Source: Phyto melanocephala
Lineage: Eukaryota; Arthropoda; Insecta; Diptera; Rhinophoridae
DNA: 64,000 nt
Direction of reading: 5' to 3'
NCBI GenBank assembly: GCA_941918925.1
Contig: OW799233.1
Span: forward strand, 133,454,533-133,518,532
Part shown: positions 37,466 to 48,470 of the stretch, piece by piece
How positions within the stretch are numbered: the stretch's first letter is position 1
Layout of the letters: each line of letters begins with the position of its first letter
Made by a program: the position numbers and the translations under genes
The notes under the pieces: model-generated
Databases searched by the model: none
Seen by the model: only the letters and a program-made list of their open reading frames with translations
Told to the model about the DNA's origin: nothing

Positions 37466-37587
37466 AGGGCCATATTCATAAGAAATATTTTAGGTATATT
37501 GAAGGCTTATTTGATAAATTTCTCTACAACATCTGCCAAATAAACCTAATATAATAAACCTAAAATATTTTTAATTAAAACGGCCCT
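37466..37587. mobile_element. Palindromic MITE, AGGGCCGTATTCAT family (copy 2)
   Basis: The ends AGGGCCATATTCAT and the inverse of AGGGCCGTTTTAATTAAAAA enclose mirrored TTTTAGG and AGGCTTATTTG blocks, as in 14331-14448. The element lies 14 bases from the right end of the hAT-like MITE. No target duplication is clear. Confidence 0.85.
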
Positions 37588-38939
37588 TCCAATTTATGTT
37601 TTAGTTATACTCAAAATGTTAATAATTTTACTTATGTGTATAATTATGACGTGGACATCTTAATATTTAAAATAAGAAATCTCACTAAAATTTATAGGAA
37701 CTCACCAAAAAATCCAATAGTACGGCAGGCCTGTTGCTCGCCGATGTTAAATTTTGAATTCTTACTGACGATAACTTCAATTTCACATAATTTGTTGTTA
37801 TTTTAAGTAAAGAGTATTAAATGGTAGTGTAAGGTATAAACAGCTTAGTTACACTTTTATCACATATTAGCAAATAATCCACTAAGAGTTTAACTGAAAA
37901 TAGTATTAAAAGAATTAGATAAGATTAGGACATTTTCTCGATACCACGTTTAAAATAAATTAAGATATTACTTATATTATATAGGAGAATGGGATCATTC
38001 CTCTACGGAACAATAAAAAAATTACAAAATAATTATACCAGTACTTTTGCGTAAACTTCTTCTGACGATATAATTAAAGTTAGACTTTGATTTGTGGGCA
38101 CCAAAAGGTAACAATCTGAAGCTGGATCTTGTTATATTAAAAATCATAAATTAACAGACTTATGTATACATACTTATGTCCTTAAAAATGTCCCTTAATT
38201 GTTCAATTTAATTGGTTTTCGATATCACTATCAGGATCGTTCCAACAGGCAGTAGAAGAAATCAAACAGAATATATCCGTAACTTTTATGAATTAAAACC
38301 CTCCTCTCGTTGCATTTCTTCGTTCTTATTTAATCTTTATTTTAACAACTGATTTGCAAACTGATTTGCTCCTGAACAAATTTTCAAAACTCTCTTCTCG
38401 TACAAATCACAAAAAAAAAACAAATTTTTCAATTTTGTTTTAAAATAACAAAATAAAAATTCAGAATTTTTAATTTTTTTTTTATCTAAACAATAAAACC
38501 CTGAGTTCTATGATCCAAAAAAAATAATAATTAAAAAAATAACCAAGTAGAGATATCCCAACAAAATTTCAACCTGTAAAATTATTTCAAAACTCACAAC
38601 ATAAAATCGCAATTCTGCAATTACTTACAGATGAAAAGAGTCAAATTAAGGGTATTGCATAAAGATACAAACTGTATATAAAAACTATGCCAAAGTCAAT
38701 TACTGAAACTTTACAGTTAACAATCCCCGTACTACTGCTAAGCCGTTTCTCTGGAATAGTTTTACAGTACTGTTGATTTCACAGTTTTCAACTATTTTGA
38801 GAATGGTTCATTCAAGGCGAATTCAATAAGGTGAACTCGTCCCTAAAACAACTACAAAGTGAAAAAATACAAACGTATATTTTGTTAGTGTAAAACAAAA
38901 CGATATGTCAAAAATACACCAAAATTTGACAATTGGTCC
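37588..38939. other. AT-rich stretch without a recognised gene
   Basis: Nothing recognisable. Confidence 0.5.
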
Positions 38940-40183
38940 CTAGAAGTAGTAGTTATTCAGGCTTTTTATAAAAATGGATAAAACATGATCGTTTAAATTC
39001 GTTTACAACCAGGAGAGTTGTGAAAAATATTCAAACTTTACCAAAATAGGTCTGTATGAAATGTGAAAACATCTGTGAATGCCTTCTTAGTTCGATGAAT
39101 GAAAAACATTTCTGTATTTCGCGATAGTGTGGCAAAAGAGCATTCAATCTCGAATCATCATCGTGCCCAACAATTAAGTATCAACATTGTCATTAAAAAT
39201 TTGGTCTATCAGATGGAGGTGTGTCGCCGAGGTCGCAGCGGCCATTTGGCAGATATTTTGTTCCATACATAACACTGCTTTACAAATTTTTAATTTGGAA
39301 AATGCCAAGAACGCCACATGCATGGATAAGTTAATTGGGACCTCCTGAACACGAAAAACGCTGTAATTTTTTTTTCTAAGTACCGTTTTTTAGATAACGG
39401 TACTTTTGTGTTTTTCGGTGTATGGTCCCACTCAAACCCTTGTGGAGCCCAACCGAAAAGTCTGATCGAGATAAATGGTGTATCGTTAAAAAGGTAATTG
39501 AATGCGTTTTCCGTCAATATGCTGCAAATTTCTATCTGATTAGAAATGGCTGAGTTATGGCACCTCAAAGTTCAAAATTTGCCTATTTTTTACGTTTTTT
39601 TCAAAATTTTTCATTTTTACTTCGTTTTTTTCTACGTTATAGTAAAGATCTGGAATGTTTTATTTTTTTACCAAATAGCTTATTTAATTACCAACATTTT
39701 AAGCGTAATTTGAAAAAAAATCGGATGAAAAATAAAGTTTTTATTAAGGATTTTGTGGAACGACAATATTTTCATCTTCATTGCTCATTGCTTTGAGGTG
39801 CCATAACTCAGCCATTTCTTATCAGATAGAAATTTGCAGCATATTGGCGGAAAACGCATTCAATTACCTTTCCAACGATATGCCATTTATCTCGATCAGA
39901 CTTTTCGGTTGGGCTCCACAAGGGTTTGAGTGGGACCATACACCGAAAAACACAAAAGTACCGTTATTTAAAAAACGGTACTTAGAAAAAAAAATTACAA
40001 CGTTTTTCGTGTTCAGGCGGTCCCAGTTAACTTATCTAGGTATGTGGCGTTATTGGTATTTTTTGGCTGTAAACCAGTGTAATTAACCCATGACAATGTT
40101 ATCATAATGAAAAAAATGACAATAATTAAATAATTTTTATTTTATTCAAAATCAACATCGACCCTTAAAATTTAACCACCCTT
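38940..40183 (+). mobile_element. Mariner-derived MITE (copy 2), split by a fold-back element
   Basis: The right end is the inverse of AAGGGTGGTTAAATTTTAAG followed by TA (40184-40185). The left terminus is decayed and similarity to copy 1 is clear only from GTTATTCAGGCTTTTTATAA at about 38951. The interior reads FRDSVAKEHSISNHHRAQQL (transposase N-terminal linker), then NLVYQMEVCRRGRSGHLADI and LFHT-stop (transposase C-terminus). The same internal deletion as in copy 1 therefore joined the two ends. It does not encode an enzyme. Confidence 0.85.
39273..40079. mobile_element. 807-bp fold-back element with about 290-bp inverted arms
   Basis: The arms 39273-39570 and 39791-40079 are inverted copies, about 94% identical by my count over 265 aligned bases, around a 220-bp spacer. 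The ends are CACTG...CAGTG. TAA flanks both sides (39270-39272 and 40080-40082), and MITE copy 1 has the empty site ACATAATTGAAC at the same place. CACTG ends with a 3-bp duplication fit CACTA (CMC) elements, and the TAA duplication alone would also fit PIF/Harbinger. Each arm contains a 10-bp-stem hairpin (AAGTACCGTT...AACGGTACTT). Confidence 0.92.
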
Positions 40184-41399
40184 TATATATGCTGTTTAAA
40201 AAAAAATAATATTATGTGCTTTAAAAATTATCGAATATTGACTTTGATGTATTAGGCAAATAGTAAATAGCACGCAACCGATTACATGTCAACAAACACC
40301 GTTGGAAACAGTAATCGTTGTGCAGCCAGCTATTCATTTATTTTGGAATATTGTTTGCTATCAGACGGGATGAGACATGTTGCTTTTGCGATCCATAAGT
40401 ATTTGCAATTGTCTGTTAAAACTCTAATTTTACAGATGCTTCAAAATTTTGCTTTCACACATATGTATTTATATATTTAATTAATTACATCTAATCCTAA
40501 CTAGCACTTGAAAGATCGGTTTTTCGAAAATCACCTTGGTGAATCTTCTACGGGCACATTTGGTGATCAAAAACTGATTAATCACTTGCACAATCAAAAA
40601 ATTTTTCGAAAATGATTCGCGCTAAAGTGTAAAGTACTCGCAAATTAATCATAGAGACGTTAAAAATGTGAGTTTTATTTCCGTTATTTATTGTCATATT
40701 TTGCTTATCTGGAAGATTGTAAAATGCTTAATCAAAAACAAATCATGCAGGTGTTTGAAAAATTATTATAATTATGTTCCTTATGATAGTATCTTGCACA
40801 GATAGATGCTGTAATACTGTTTGGTTTGTTTTTGTTTTTCTTAAGGGTGCTTAAGGGACAATCTTTGAGTAAAGGTCAAAAAGTTAAATTTTTGTACATT
40901 TATAAAAGTGTGAGTGTAGTAAAGTGTTTAGTAAAGTAAATTATAAAAAATTTTAAGAACTTATTTAGTATTATATTTAAATATATAAAGAATTATTTAA
41001 GTTAAATATCGTAATTCAATTTAAATAATAAAGGTAATGCCAGCTAAACAAAAAAATACTCACAAAATACTCGTATTCGATTAAAACCATGACTTAAAGA
41101 CGACACAAAAAAGAGTCACAAATGAAGTGAAATAAGACTTATAAATTATCAGAAATAGACTGAAAATATACTATGCCACTAGAAAAGGGGTCGAAGATGA
41201 CTTTTAACTAATACAGAAAAAGACTCATAAATGACTTATGAAGAAGAGTCGCGGGTAGTCATGTTTTTCTCTCCACAAAAGTATCTGTTAAGTTTAGAAA
41301 ATGAGCGCATATTTTGCCTTTTTAATCGAGCAGTTGAGTCGAAAAAGACTTGAACCTGATTAAAAAATTAAAAAAATGCTGATTGAGATATAACTTTTT
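40184..41399. other. AT-rich stretch without a recognised gene
   Basis: Nothing recognisable. Confidence 0.5.
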
Positions 41400-42076
41400 T
41401 TATACCCTTCACCTGTGGTGCACAAGGGTATATATAGCTTTGTCATTCCGTTTGTAATTTCTACAATTTTCATTTCCGACCCCATAAAGTATATATTTTC
41501 TGAAAGCTTATGAATAGAGGAGTCGATTAAGCCCTGACCGTCTGTCCGTGTGTTGGTTGAAATCAACGTTTAGAAGCAACCATATGTTAATCAGATCTGT
41601 GTATGGTATCAATCTTTTTGAACTGAATCGCTATTGAAATTCAGCACAATCGCCCCATAACTTTCTGAGATATGAGCAAAAAACCACGACCACCTCGTTT
41701 TTTTTACAATTACAACAACAACATACATACATACAAGTAAAAAACATACCAAAAAAAAATATATTAAAAATAAAAAAAAATAATAAAAAAATACAAAAAA
41801 AAAATCAAAAAAAAAATTTTTAAAAAAATTTTTAAAAAAATTAAAAAAAAAATATAAAAAAAAAAATAATAAAATATAAATAATATATTAAATAAAATAA
41901 AATGAAATTTTTTTGGCTCAGCTGGGATTCGATGCCACATTTAGTCTAACCAGTATATACATATGTACGTATTTTATATGAGATGAATGGTGATACAAAC
42001 AATTTTTATTGCATGACTACACGTTGTGAAGGGTATATAAGATTCAGCACGGCCGAATATAGCACTGTTACTTGTT
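41400..42076 (+). mobile_element. mini-me/DINE-like element, copy B
   Basis: It starts TATACCCTTCACCTGTGGTG, has CCCATAAAGTATATATTTTC and a short GTCY run (CCGTCTGTCCGTGTG at about 41539), then a long A-rich low-complexity block (about 41745-41895). It ends GATTCAGCACGGCCGAATAT and ACTTGTT. One stem base of the 3' hairpin is mismatched. It belongs to a different subfamily from copy A (TTCACCTGTGG instead of CGCCACC). Confidence 0.8.
41745..41895 (+). repeat. A-rich low-complexity block inside copy B
   Basis: Almost only A with scattered T. This is probably expanded, and assembly errors are possible here. Confidence 0.8.
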
Positions 42077-42805
42077 TTTTGTTTAAAATAACTGCATTTT
42101 TTCTCGAATTTCGTTTTATAAAATTTCAATTATTTGATAACAGCTTGTAGTAGAATAGATTATTTTTATAAGTAGAGGGTTCAAAAAGCGATTTTGCAAA
42201 TTTTATTTCTAAATTAAACTTGAAAAAAAATCAATTTTAAAAACGCTAATTGCTAAATTTTTTCATTAAACACTTTTTCTTTAGAGCCCAACAGTTATGC
42301 CGAAAACAGTTGATGTCAGATGATTTGCAAGATCAAAATAAAACTCGTCACAAGACAAAAAGTTCGTATCTTGATTTTTAACAGCATCGCAATATAAACG
42401 ATTTCTGACAGTCTATATGGCAAAGCAGCTCCTTTAAAAAATTTAACAGTTAGCTAGGATTGAAAGTAACGGATTTATGGCTACATAAAGAAGCTCTTAC
42501 ATATTTTATTCTTTAAAATTTTATTCAGTTTATTCTTTATTCTTAAGATTAATAAAAAATCGAGATACGCCCTTTTTATGTTAAGCCATCGATATGCATG
42601 TCATACAATCAATATATTAACGGGTTCATAGAACATCTATTTGTTTTATAGTAGAATATTTGACAAGTAAAATACATTTCGTCCGATATCACTTTTAGCA
42701 GCTGATACTGAAATTGTTTGTTAAAAATTTTCATAATTCAGTGCGGTCACATTTAAGTATTTCTGTTTTGACAAAAAAAAAATAATTATTTTAATTTTGT
42801 TGATA
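42077..42805. other. AT-rich spacer
   Basis: Nothing recognisable. Confidence 0.5.
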
Positions 42806-42993
42806 ACTAGCTTGTGCACGCGACTTCGTCATTGTGATAAAAAGTAGCCTATGTATTAATCTAGGTTGTAGTTTATCTATGTGCCAAATTTCATTTAGTT
42901 CCTTTCACTCGTTTCTGCGTGATTAAGTAACAAATATCCAAACATACAAACATCCAAACATACAAACATTCACATTTATTATATTAGTAGGAC
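42806..42993 (+). repeat. Short interspersed repeat, best-preserved copy
   Basis: It starts ACTAGCTTGTGCACGCGACTTCG, continues AAAAAGTAGCCTATGTATTA and a CAAACATMC tandem (about 42935-42968), and ends TTATTATATTAGTAGGAC. Both ends are of a form widespread in arthropod genomes. It is 188 bp, non-coding, and of unassigned class. Related copies are at 3848-3980 and 4085-4378. Confidence 0.65.
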
Positions 42994-43005
42994 TCGTTAA
43001 AATAA

Positions 43006-43981
43006 AACAATTGAAAGTGCTATATTCGGACGTGCCGAATCTGATAATACCCTTCATCTTCATGTCTTCATCAAATCGTAGCTTAACCTATATTTCATGT
43101 TATACGGCATTTTTCTTTATTAATTCCGACGCCATACTTGATTTTGAATTTTCACTTAATTAACTGTATTCTACTAGTCAGCCCTTTCATTTGATACCCA
43201 TATTGATAGGGTTAAAAAAATTTTTTCCGCCATTTTATTTTCGACGCCATTTTGGATTTTAAATTTTTTTTTTAATTTACTGTATTATACTGGTTAATTC
43301 CTTCCTTTTAATACCAATATTGAGGGTGTTCAAGAAGTTACATTTTAAAATACCAGATTTGACCCATATATAAGTTTATTGTTCGCCACTTTGTAGTAGC
43401 GGCCAACATTAATTTTAATTTTCCCTTTCAGCTGATATTAATTTTAACTCTCTCGGTTGTCTAAAAGCTGAAAGAATTGATTTGCGCTTTTAAATTTTCG
43501 GAATATATATTTTTTTCAAAAAAAAATTTTGCCTATAACTTTACCGATTAGAGCCCGATTTAACTAAAATTTTTCACGAATATCAGTAGAGGCATATTAT
43601 ATCTACAAATAGTAACAAAGGTACCAATAAATTGTTGTATGGCTGAACAATTCGAATTTTGGTGGTAAAAATATGGGAAAAACAGAGGCAGTCGTGTTTA
43701 TTTGCTTATATCTCAGAATCTTATTTTGTGATTATTCTGAATTTCAATACCGATTAATTCCCGAATATTTCCAAGAGATTGATGCCATACACAGATCTGA
43801 GGAACATATGATTGCTTCTAAAAGTTGATTTCAACCAACATACGGGCATACGAACAGACGGACAGGGCTTAGTCGACTCCCCTATTCATAAGCCTTCAGG
43901 AAATATATACTAAATGGGGTCGAAATTTAAAATTGTAGAAATTACAAACGGAATGACAAAGCACCACAGGTGAAGGGTATA
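43006..43981 (-). mobile_element. mini-me/DINE-like element, copy C
   Basis: Read on the minus strand it begins TATACCCTTCACCTGTGGTG (ending at 43981), has the GTCY run (CCGTCTGTTCG at about 43859), then internal units with GACGCCAT and ACCCATATTGATAGG blocks. It ends with the hairpin near 43024-43045 and ACTTGTT-like AATTGTT. It belongs to the subfamily of copy B but keeps an interior that B lost. It starts 13 bases after the repeat at 42806-42993. Confidence 0.8.
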
Positions 43982-44826
43982 ATCAAATAATTTACTGTTT
44001 AGCACTTCTTTATTCTAAATCCACTCAAACATATCTTAAATTTGCGATATACTTTCTTAATAACTGAAATAAAATATTTAAGGCTCAAATTTATTTCGCA
44101 TTTTCCAATAGATTTATTCACTGTTGCTGAATAAAATAGAAATAAGTCTAACGGTGGTCGTGCAGTTGAGAAGGTGTCAAAATAATCGTCTGTATTAAAA
44201 AGTGTTCATTATCATTTTGACATATTGCATTCAATTGTTTACTGTGGTCTATATATTAAATTTATGAAATGGCACAAAAACCATAAGGCAAAACTGAACA
44301 TTAGTTTATTAAAATGAAACAATATTTAGCTTCAAAATAGCCATATCTCTCAACTTAAAACCAAATAACCCAAACTCAACGTGGCAAACAAACTAAATCA
44401 TTCTATTAAAACAAATATCTGAAAAACCACACTTAAGAGATTTAAAAAGATTATTGCATTACAAAGAACTATTTCAAAACCCTTAAAACTTCTTCACATG
44501 AAAAAAAATAAAACTGATATAAATTGAATTAATAAAATTATACTTATTAATTTACACTTTTGTCTGAAACTTTATCTTTTAATTCTTTCCTTTAACCATT
44601 CTTTTGTCACAGTTTTCTGTTTAATTTCCGTTGACTTAATGTTGTGTGACCATTTCTTATTGGATGGGAGGAAATTATTATACCACAAAGTTTATTTTCT
44701 TAAGAGCTGTGCTACAAAAGAGTCTTCAATTGTGTGCTGTATCGCTCATTTGCTACAATAAAGTGATAATTCAAAAAACTTTAAACTTAAGTAAGATGAA
44801 CTTAAATGTGTTTTATTATTTTTATA
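43982..44826. other. AT-rich stretch without a recognised gene
   Basis: Nothing recognisable. Confidence 0.5.
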
Positions 44827-45115
44827 GGTTAGGTTAGGTTGTACAGGAGGGGCACGAAAAGCCCAAACTCATGACAGGTATACACTTATGGATCTCCAGA
44901 TTGAGTTTCTTAGGTAATTCAAGTTTGGCACAGTATCCACTGTAAAATTTTCGCGTCTAATATGCCCAAACACAGAACAATGACAAAGGTAGTATACCAA
45001 AGTCTCATCCTCTTCCTTGCATGCTCTACATGTCGTTTCCTCAGACAATCCTATGCGAGCTAGATGGGTTCTCAACTCCGTATGGCCCGTAATTACACTG
45101 GTTAGTCTCCCAATT
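44827..45115 (-). pseudogene. Jockey/I-group LINE, ORF2 C-terminus and 3' end (copy 1)
   Basis: On the minus strand the frame 45075-44869 reads MRTHLARIGLSEETTC, RACKEEDETLVYYLCHCSVFG, then DTVPNLNYLRNSIWR and a stop. The zinc-type motif C-x2-C...HLLCHCP and the TIPDLNYLRN block are those at the ORF2 C-terminus of I/Jockey/LOA-type LINEs. Upstream TNVITGHTEL can be read before the first Met. The 3' UTR is short and ends in a TTAGG-like tail (44829-44839 on the plus strand). Reverse transcriptase and endonuclease are missing, so this is a 5'-truncated dead copy. It lies next to a second copy of the same family. Confidence 0.82.
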
Positions 45116-45309
45116 AAATAATTACACTGGTTGTTCTACTCAGCCTCAGTCTCAATTATTTTTATAACTCTCAATAATAATTTATAAAATCTTCTGGCTT
45201 TCAGATTAAATACACCCGTGACATTCATAACTTTTTAATATTAATTTATTCGTATTTAATTTATTAAAAGCTTATATAAAAGAGCATATAACAAGGCTCT
45301 GTGATTATA

Positions 45310-45640
45310 TTAGGTTGAAGAGGGTCACCACAAAAACCCCATACCCACGACAGGTATACAATCACAATTCCTTTAATATCTTGATTAGGACAATAACCCA
45401 ATACCTGTAATTTAATTTTAAAATAAATATAATTTCTTAAGGATTTTTTATTTCAATTTCTAAGTTATTTCAATTGTACACATTAAAGTTCTTGTGTCTT
45501 ATATTCTTGAAAGGAGACCAATAATAAAGGAGTGTTCCAAAGTCACATTTTCTTCTATATTTCATTCCATCCGCTAGAGAAGTTCTAATCTCCGGGTGAC
45601 CCGCTATGACAGAATCTCCATGGATTTTTTATGCTTTGAC
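45310..45640 (-). pseudogene. Same LINE family, second, more decayed 3' fragment
   Basis: TTAGGTTGAAGAGGGTCACC and CCCACGACAGGTATAC at 45313-45360 match TTAGGTTGTACAGGAGGGGC and CTCATGACAGGTATAC of the first copy. The far end (CCGGGTGACCCGCTATGAC at about 45593) corresponds to the TGH block in reverse. The middle is scrambled by indels. The open frame at 45606-45815 on the plus strand is antisense to this LINE or chance. Confidence 0.6.
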
Positions 45641-47639
45641 TAACCCCATATTTTGTTCGCCACCTTACCGACAGCAGTATTTTGCCACTGACGTGTTTTT
45701 CTTCTTATCCATTAATAAACGAATCGAGGTTTCGTTACCAGTCTCCTTTGACCTTTTTAATGGCCTCCGTAAGTACCATAATTTTCACTTGGAAAAGAGT
45801 ATTGTAATCTGGTAGACGGAAGTATTTATTTCGGCTTCTGTCATACTAGTTTATTTTAGTTTGCTCAGTGATCTTCGATCAGTTCGTATAAAGAACGACG
45901 CCTTAATTACTAATTACTTCATTTTATTTTCCCTTATCTGGAAATGTGATGATGCAGTTAAAGCTCTTATATCTCATTAGGATTAGGATCACATGTTAAA
46001 TCTGCAATTTTTCTCATTGGTAAGATATCTATTATTCTTTGGTATCTAGTTTATTGTCTCTTACCAGTCATTTTTGCATTGCCATTAATCTAGTATTTTC
46101 ATCTGTATATCAATCGGCCAAATTGGCACCATCGATAATCACTGTTATCATCGATTCTCATGGATTCTCATCGGTTCAAATTGATTCTTATAGGTTCTCG
46201 TGAAAGCGCATATAATAATGCATCGCTGTTTTGGATCTTTTAAAGAGGTTTTATATTAAGGTTTTCAAAAGATTTTCACCGCGCTATCGAGGCTAAGGTA
46301 AGTAACGGTCATAGTATGCTTGTGTATATCTAGTGTGTCATATCGTTTTGAGCCTGTCGGTTTTTTCAATAATACGAATAGTCTTTTATCAATACAGCTA
46401 TACTCGGATTATTCCCTTTTCTTTTAAACAGATTTCCATTTTAATATTTAATATAATATTAATTTTAATATTTAAATTAATATTGAGCCCTCGTTAACTT
46501 GTTTAGCGTTAGTATATGAATATTTGTATAAGCCTTTTTTGCTCTCCATCTCTGGCGATTAATTGAATGCTAAAAAAAATATTTAAATGAAACGAAGATG
46601 ATTTTCCAATAATACTTACTATATATATAGCTGACCTCGAACCGCGTCGCTGGTCCAAACAAGGTTTTATGTTATTCCAAAAAGTCGCTGGACCAAAAAA
46701 AAATATTTTTTTTAACTAAAAAATAAATTCACAACAGTGTGGACAACAAACTTACAAACAGAACAAAAAACCATAACACTACAAACCGTCTCTTAAAGGG
46801 TATTTCAACTTGTTACACAATATGTGTCAAAACATATGGCTTTTTTATTTTCTCTTCCTTAGTCACACACATATAGTTTGGGCATGTATAAAGAGCATCT
46901 ATTCATATCGGTTGTATAATGTACGCGTAAACTGAGTAACAAAAAGTCGACTTAATAATTTCATAATAAAAATAAAAATAAACAAGCTACAAAAATCTAC
47001 CAGATTTGACTTAAGACTCTTTCACCCTAAATGACTACGGTGCGTATTATTATTTTTTGTTAACTTTAACGTATGAAACTTGTATTGTATACACGTATTT
47101 AACATTAAAAATTAAATGTTTGAAAGAGATCTTAATGAATATTGCACTTCCGTTATTGCAATTTTTATATTTGCATTTATTGATACTTTTCCTTACACGC
47201 ATCCTGTCTTCCTGTCTTGCATTACGTTCATTATTATATTCATTTGTTTTTAAAACATCTACTTGTGTATATGCACATATTTAAGGTGGGGGACATTATT
47301 ATAAGGACACAAATTACTGACATTTATTTTCTTAAGATGTCCGCAGAGTGTTTAAATAAAATAATTATTCGATGTGCATAATAAGAGAGAATATTTTAAT
47401 GTTCGTGTAATTTATTCTTACAGTCATGGTGAGATGGTGGAAAAGAAAGTAATTTATATTCTTTAAAATTAAAAGATTTTTTTCTGTAAAATATAAAATG
47501 TGAAACAAAAAAAGGAATAAGTTTTATATTTTCGTTTTTTCTTTTCGAATTTTACTGTTTAAATCAGCGACCAATTACATTAACGCAAACAAAATATTTT
47601 TGACATTTTATTGTCGGAATTTCACTCTCTGATTCAATG
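45641..47639. other. AT-rich stretch; degenerate ATTCTCATSG tandem at 46129-46205
   Basis: A short run of GATTCTCATGGATTCTCATC-like units is seen. Nothing else is recognisable. Confidence 0.45.
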
Positions 47640-48470
47640 CTAAGCTCATCGTCACCATAAAGTCATAAGAGATTTTCATCGAACCGGTAGATGCCGTTTA
47701 ATTTGCGCTACAGAAAATATAGAACGTAAAGAGCAAAGTCGTCGCAAAACTTCAGAATCATCTACCAAGAGGCGTTCTGTTCAGCTATTAATAGCTCTTA
47801 TGTCACTAAGGCGCATTTAAAAAAAATACCACCATATAAGATGCAATTTAGTAAGCATTTAACCTAGTAATCACCGGCAATCGCTGAGTTTTGCTGTTTA
47901 AATTCGACAGAAATTAAATCAATTTTTTTGAAAGTTTTATAAGTTATCAATATCATTTTCATTAAAATGGCTTTTTTTATAAGCAAAACTATTCTGGAGT
48001 TCTGAAAATTAACAATATGAATCTCGACCTTGTTGGTGTATAGTAGTTTGTAGCATTTTATATGAATTGGGCCATTTTTAGAAGAAAAAACGGAAGTCGT
48101 TTATAGAAAACGGAATCAGTTATATGTGGTTTCAGCAGAATATAGTCACTGTCCACACTAGTCGGGACACAATGGCACTTTTAAATAAAACTATTAAACA
48201 TCATATATTTTCCAAAAACACGAAAATCAATTACCCTGAGTCTTTGCTAGATTTTTCAGCAACCGACTATATGTTTCTGAAATATTTTAAGGAGCGAGAA
48301 TATGTCAACAAACCTAAGGTAAACTCTGATCTCAAGGCCTACATTGTTGCAGAAATTCAAAGAATAAAGTAAACAATTCTAAAATATTTTATGAAAAATA
48401 CTCCAAAACAGGCTCATCATTGATAAGCTGAAACATGGTTAATTAAGGTGAAATTATCTTCCATACATAG
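47640..48470 (+). pseudogene. Mariner-like (DD41D) transposase, near full-length but dead
   Basis: I can follow most of a mariner-like transposase. GRCRLICATENIERKEQSRR starts the linker, and KRRSVQLLIALMSLRRI, HHIRCNLVSI and NHRQSLSFAV follow with stops between. Next come IGPFLEEKTEVVY and a frame (48124-48372) with MWFQQNIVTVHT and LLDFSATDYMFLKYFKEREYVNKPK. The end GEIIFHT-stop is at 48470. The second catalytic position is Asn (QNI) and lies 41 residues before the Asp of ATDY, so the spacing is DD41D. The region with the first catalytic Asp is too decayed to read. The FHT terminus is shared with the MITE at 38940-40183, so this may be a relic of the enzyme family that moved those MITEs. 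Confidence 0.85.

Noticed and set aside
44829..44840. TTAGG units as telomeric sequence
   Set aside because: Too short, located at a LINE 3' end, and flies lack the TTAGG telomere.
45606..45815. 69-codon plus-strand frame as a gene
   Set aside because: It lies antisense to or beside a decayed LINE fragment and has no recognisable domain.
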